DNA from: Acetobacteraceae bacterium
GTDB lineage: Bacteria; Pseudomonadota; Alphaproteobacteria; Acetobacterales; Acetobacteraceae
NCBI GenBank assembly: GCA_025354865.1
Contig: JANXMB010000010.1
Span: forward strand, 1 to 33,542
Length of the DNA: 33,542 bases
Direction of reading: 5' to 3'
Shown here: one piece after another, positions 33,259 to 33,542 of the stretch
Numbering within the stretch: the first letter of the stretch is position 1
Layout of the letters: every line of letters starts with the position of its first letter
Notes under the pieces: generated by a model
What the model was told of the DNA's origin: nothing
The model's database searches: none
The model's input: only the letters and a program-made list of their open reading frames with translations
Translations under genes and position numbers: made by a program

Positions 33259-33542
33259 TAGTGGGTCTTCCCTGTCGCTTTGCCAGAGGCGCGGTCGAAA
33301 GCGATCTGTGCCACGCGGCGGGCCAGAACGCCGGATATTTTCTTGCGGTACTCGGCGGTGCCGCGCTTGTCGCTGATCGGCTTGGCAGCGGCTTGCGCTG
33401 CGGCATCCAGCTTCGCCAGCGTGTCGGCGTCGAGCTTATGCCCAACCAACACGTCGGCCATTTCCTGCACCAGCAGCACGGTCGGTGCGACGGCGCCGAG
33501 CGAGCAACGAGCGGCGGTGCAGACGCCGTTGGCGTCGAGGGT
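33258..33542 (-). CDS. FAD-binding subunit of a molybdenum hydroxylase (CoxM-like), C-terminal part only
   Basis: The frame is open from the right window edge to TAA at 33258-33260, so the start lies outside. About 94 residues are seen. They include LDANGVCTAARCSLGAVAPTV, the usual C-terminal domain of CoxM/XdhB-type proteins (the CO dehydrogenase flavoprotein C-terminal domain), then a helical tail with EYRKKISGVLARR. It binds FAD and passes electrons onward to NAD or a quinone. Frame and order (M, S, L) agree with the two downstream subunits. Confidence 0.88.
   Translation of the reverse strand, partial: TLDANGVCTAARCSLGAVAPTVLLVQEMADVLVGHKLDADTLAKLDAAAQAAAKPISDKRGTAEYRKKISGVLARRVAQIAFDRASGKATGKTH

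Overview
The window is GC-rich, densely packed chromosomal DNA. Genes overlap by ATGA or TAATG, hfq is followed directly by hflX, and there are many amino-acid-type ABC transport genes. This suits an alphaproteobacterium, most likely Rhodospirillales/Acetobacteraceae; that placement is inference from gene style, not from a marker gene. I see no rRNA, tRNA, CRISPR array, transposase or phage gene.

Layout. (1) 1-8779, minus strand: a complete branched-chain-amino-acid-type (HAAT) ABC transporter (binding protein, LivH, LivM, LivG, LivF). It is followed by a Rieske ferredoxin, two paralogous ACMSD-type amidohydrolases and a GT-C membrane glycosyltransferase cut by the window edge. (2) 8936-15313, plus strand: a second complete HAAT transporter in mirror image, then an Asp/Glu/hydantoin-racemase-like enzyme and an alpha/beta hydrolase. 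The two transporters diverge from a 156-bp gap that holds a perfect 9+9 bp palindrome, a good operator candidate. (3) 15437-19467, minus: an SDR oxidoreductase, then cydD and cydC (thiol exporter). (4) 19533-24282, plus: panC, an orphan Tat-exported peptide-type binding protein, a GrdB/PrdB-like protein with a CPVCH motif, and a class III CoA-transferase. (5) 24293-25964, minus: hfq and hflX. (6) 26055-30075, minus: a HAD phosphatase, a protein with an SLGENC motif (possible papain-like fold) and a sulfotransferase-like protein. The last two share a predicted beta-sandwich module placed at opposite ends. (7) 30253-33542, minus: a molybdenum hydroxylase operon (FAD subunit partial, 2Fe-2S subunit, molybdopterin subunit) ending in a MoaD/ThiS-like ubiquitin-fold protein.

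How the genes may work together. Regions 1 and 2 look like two uptake-plus-catabolism units under shared control at the divergent promoter; the substrates cannot be read from the sequence. Region 4 pairs a reductase-like thiol protein with CoA activation, which suggests an undescribed acid-degradation route. Region 6 looks like a cell-surface or sulfation locus.

The most striking non-coding signal is a dispersed hairpin element that starts one base after the stop codon of three different genes. It is about 102 bp long and bipartite in full form. The octamer that opens it (AGCGCGAT) also follows two further stop codons.
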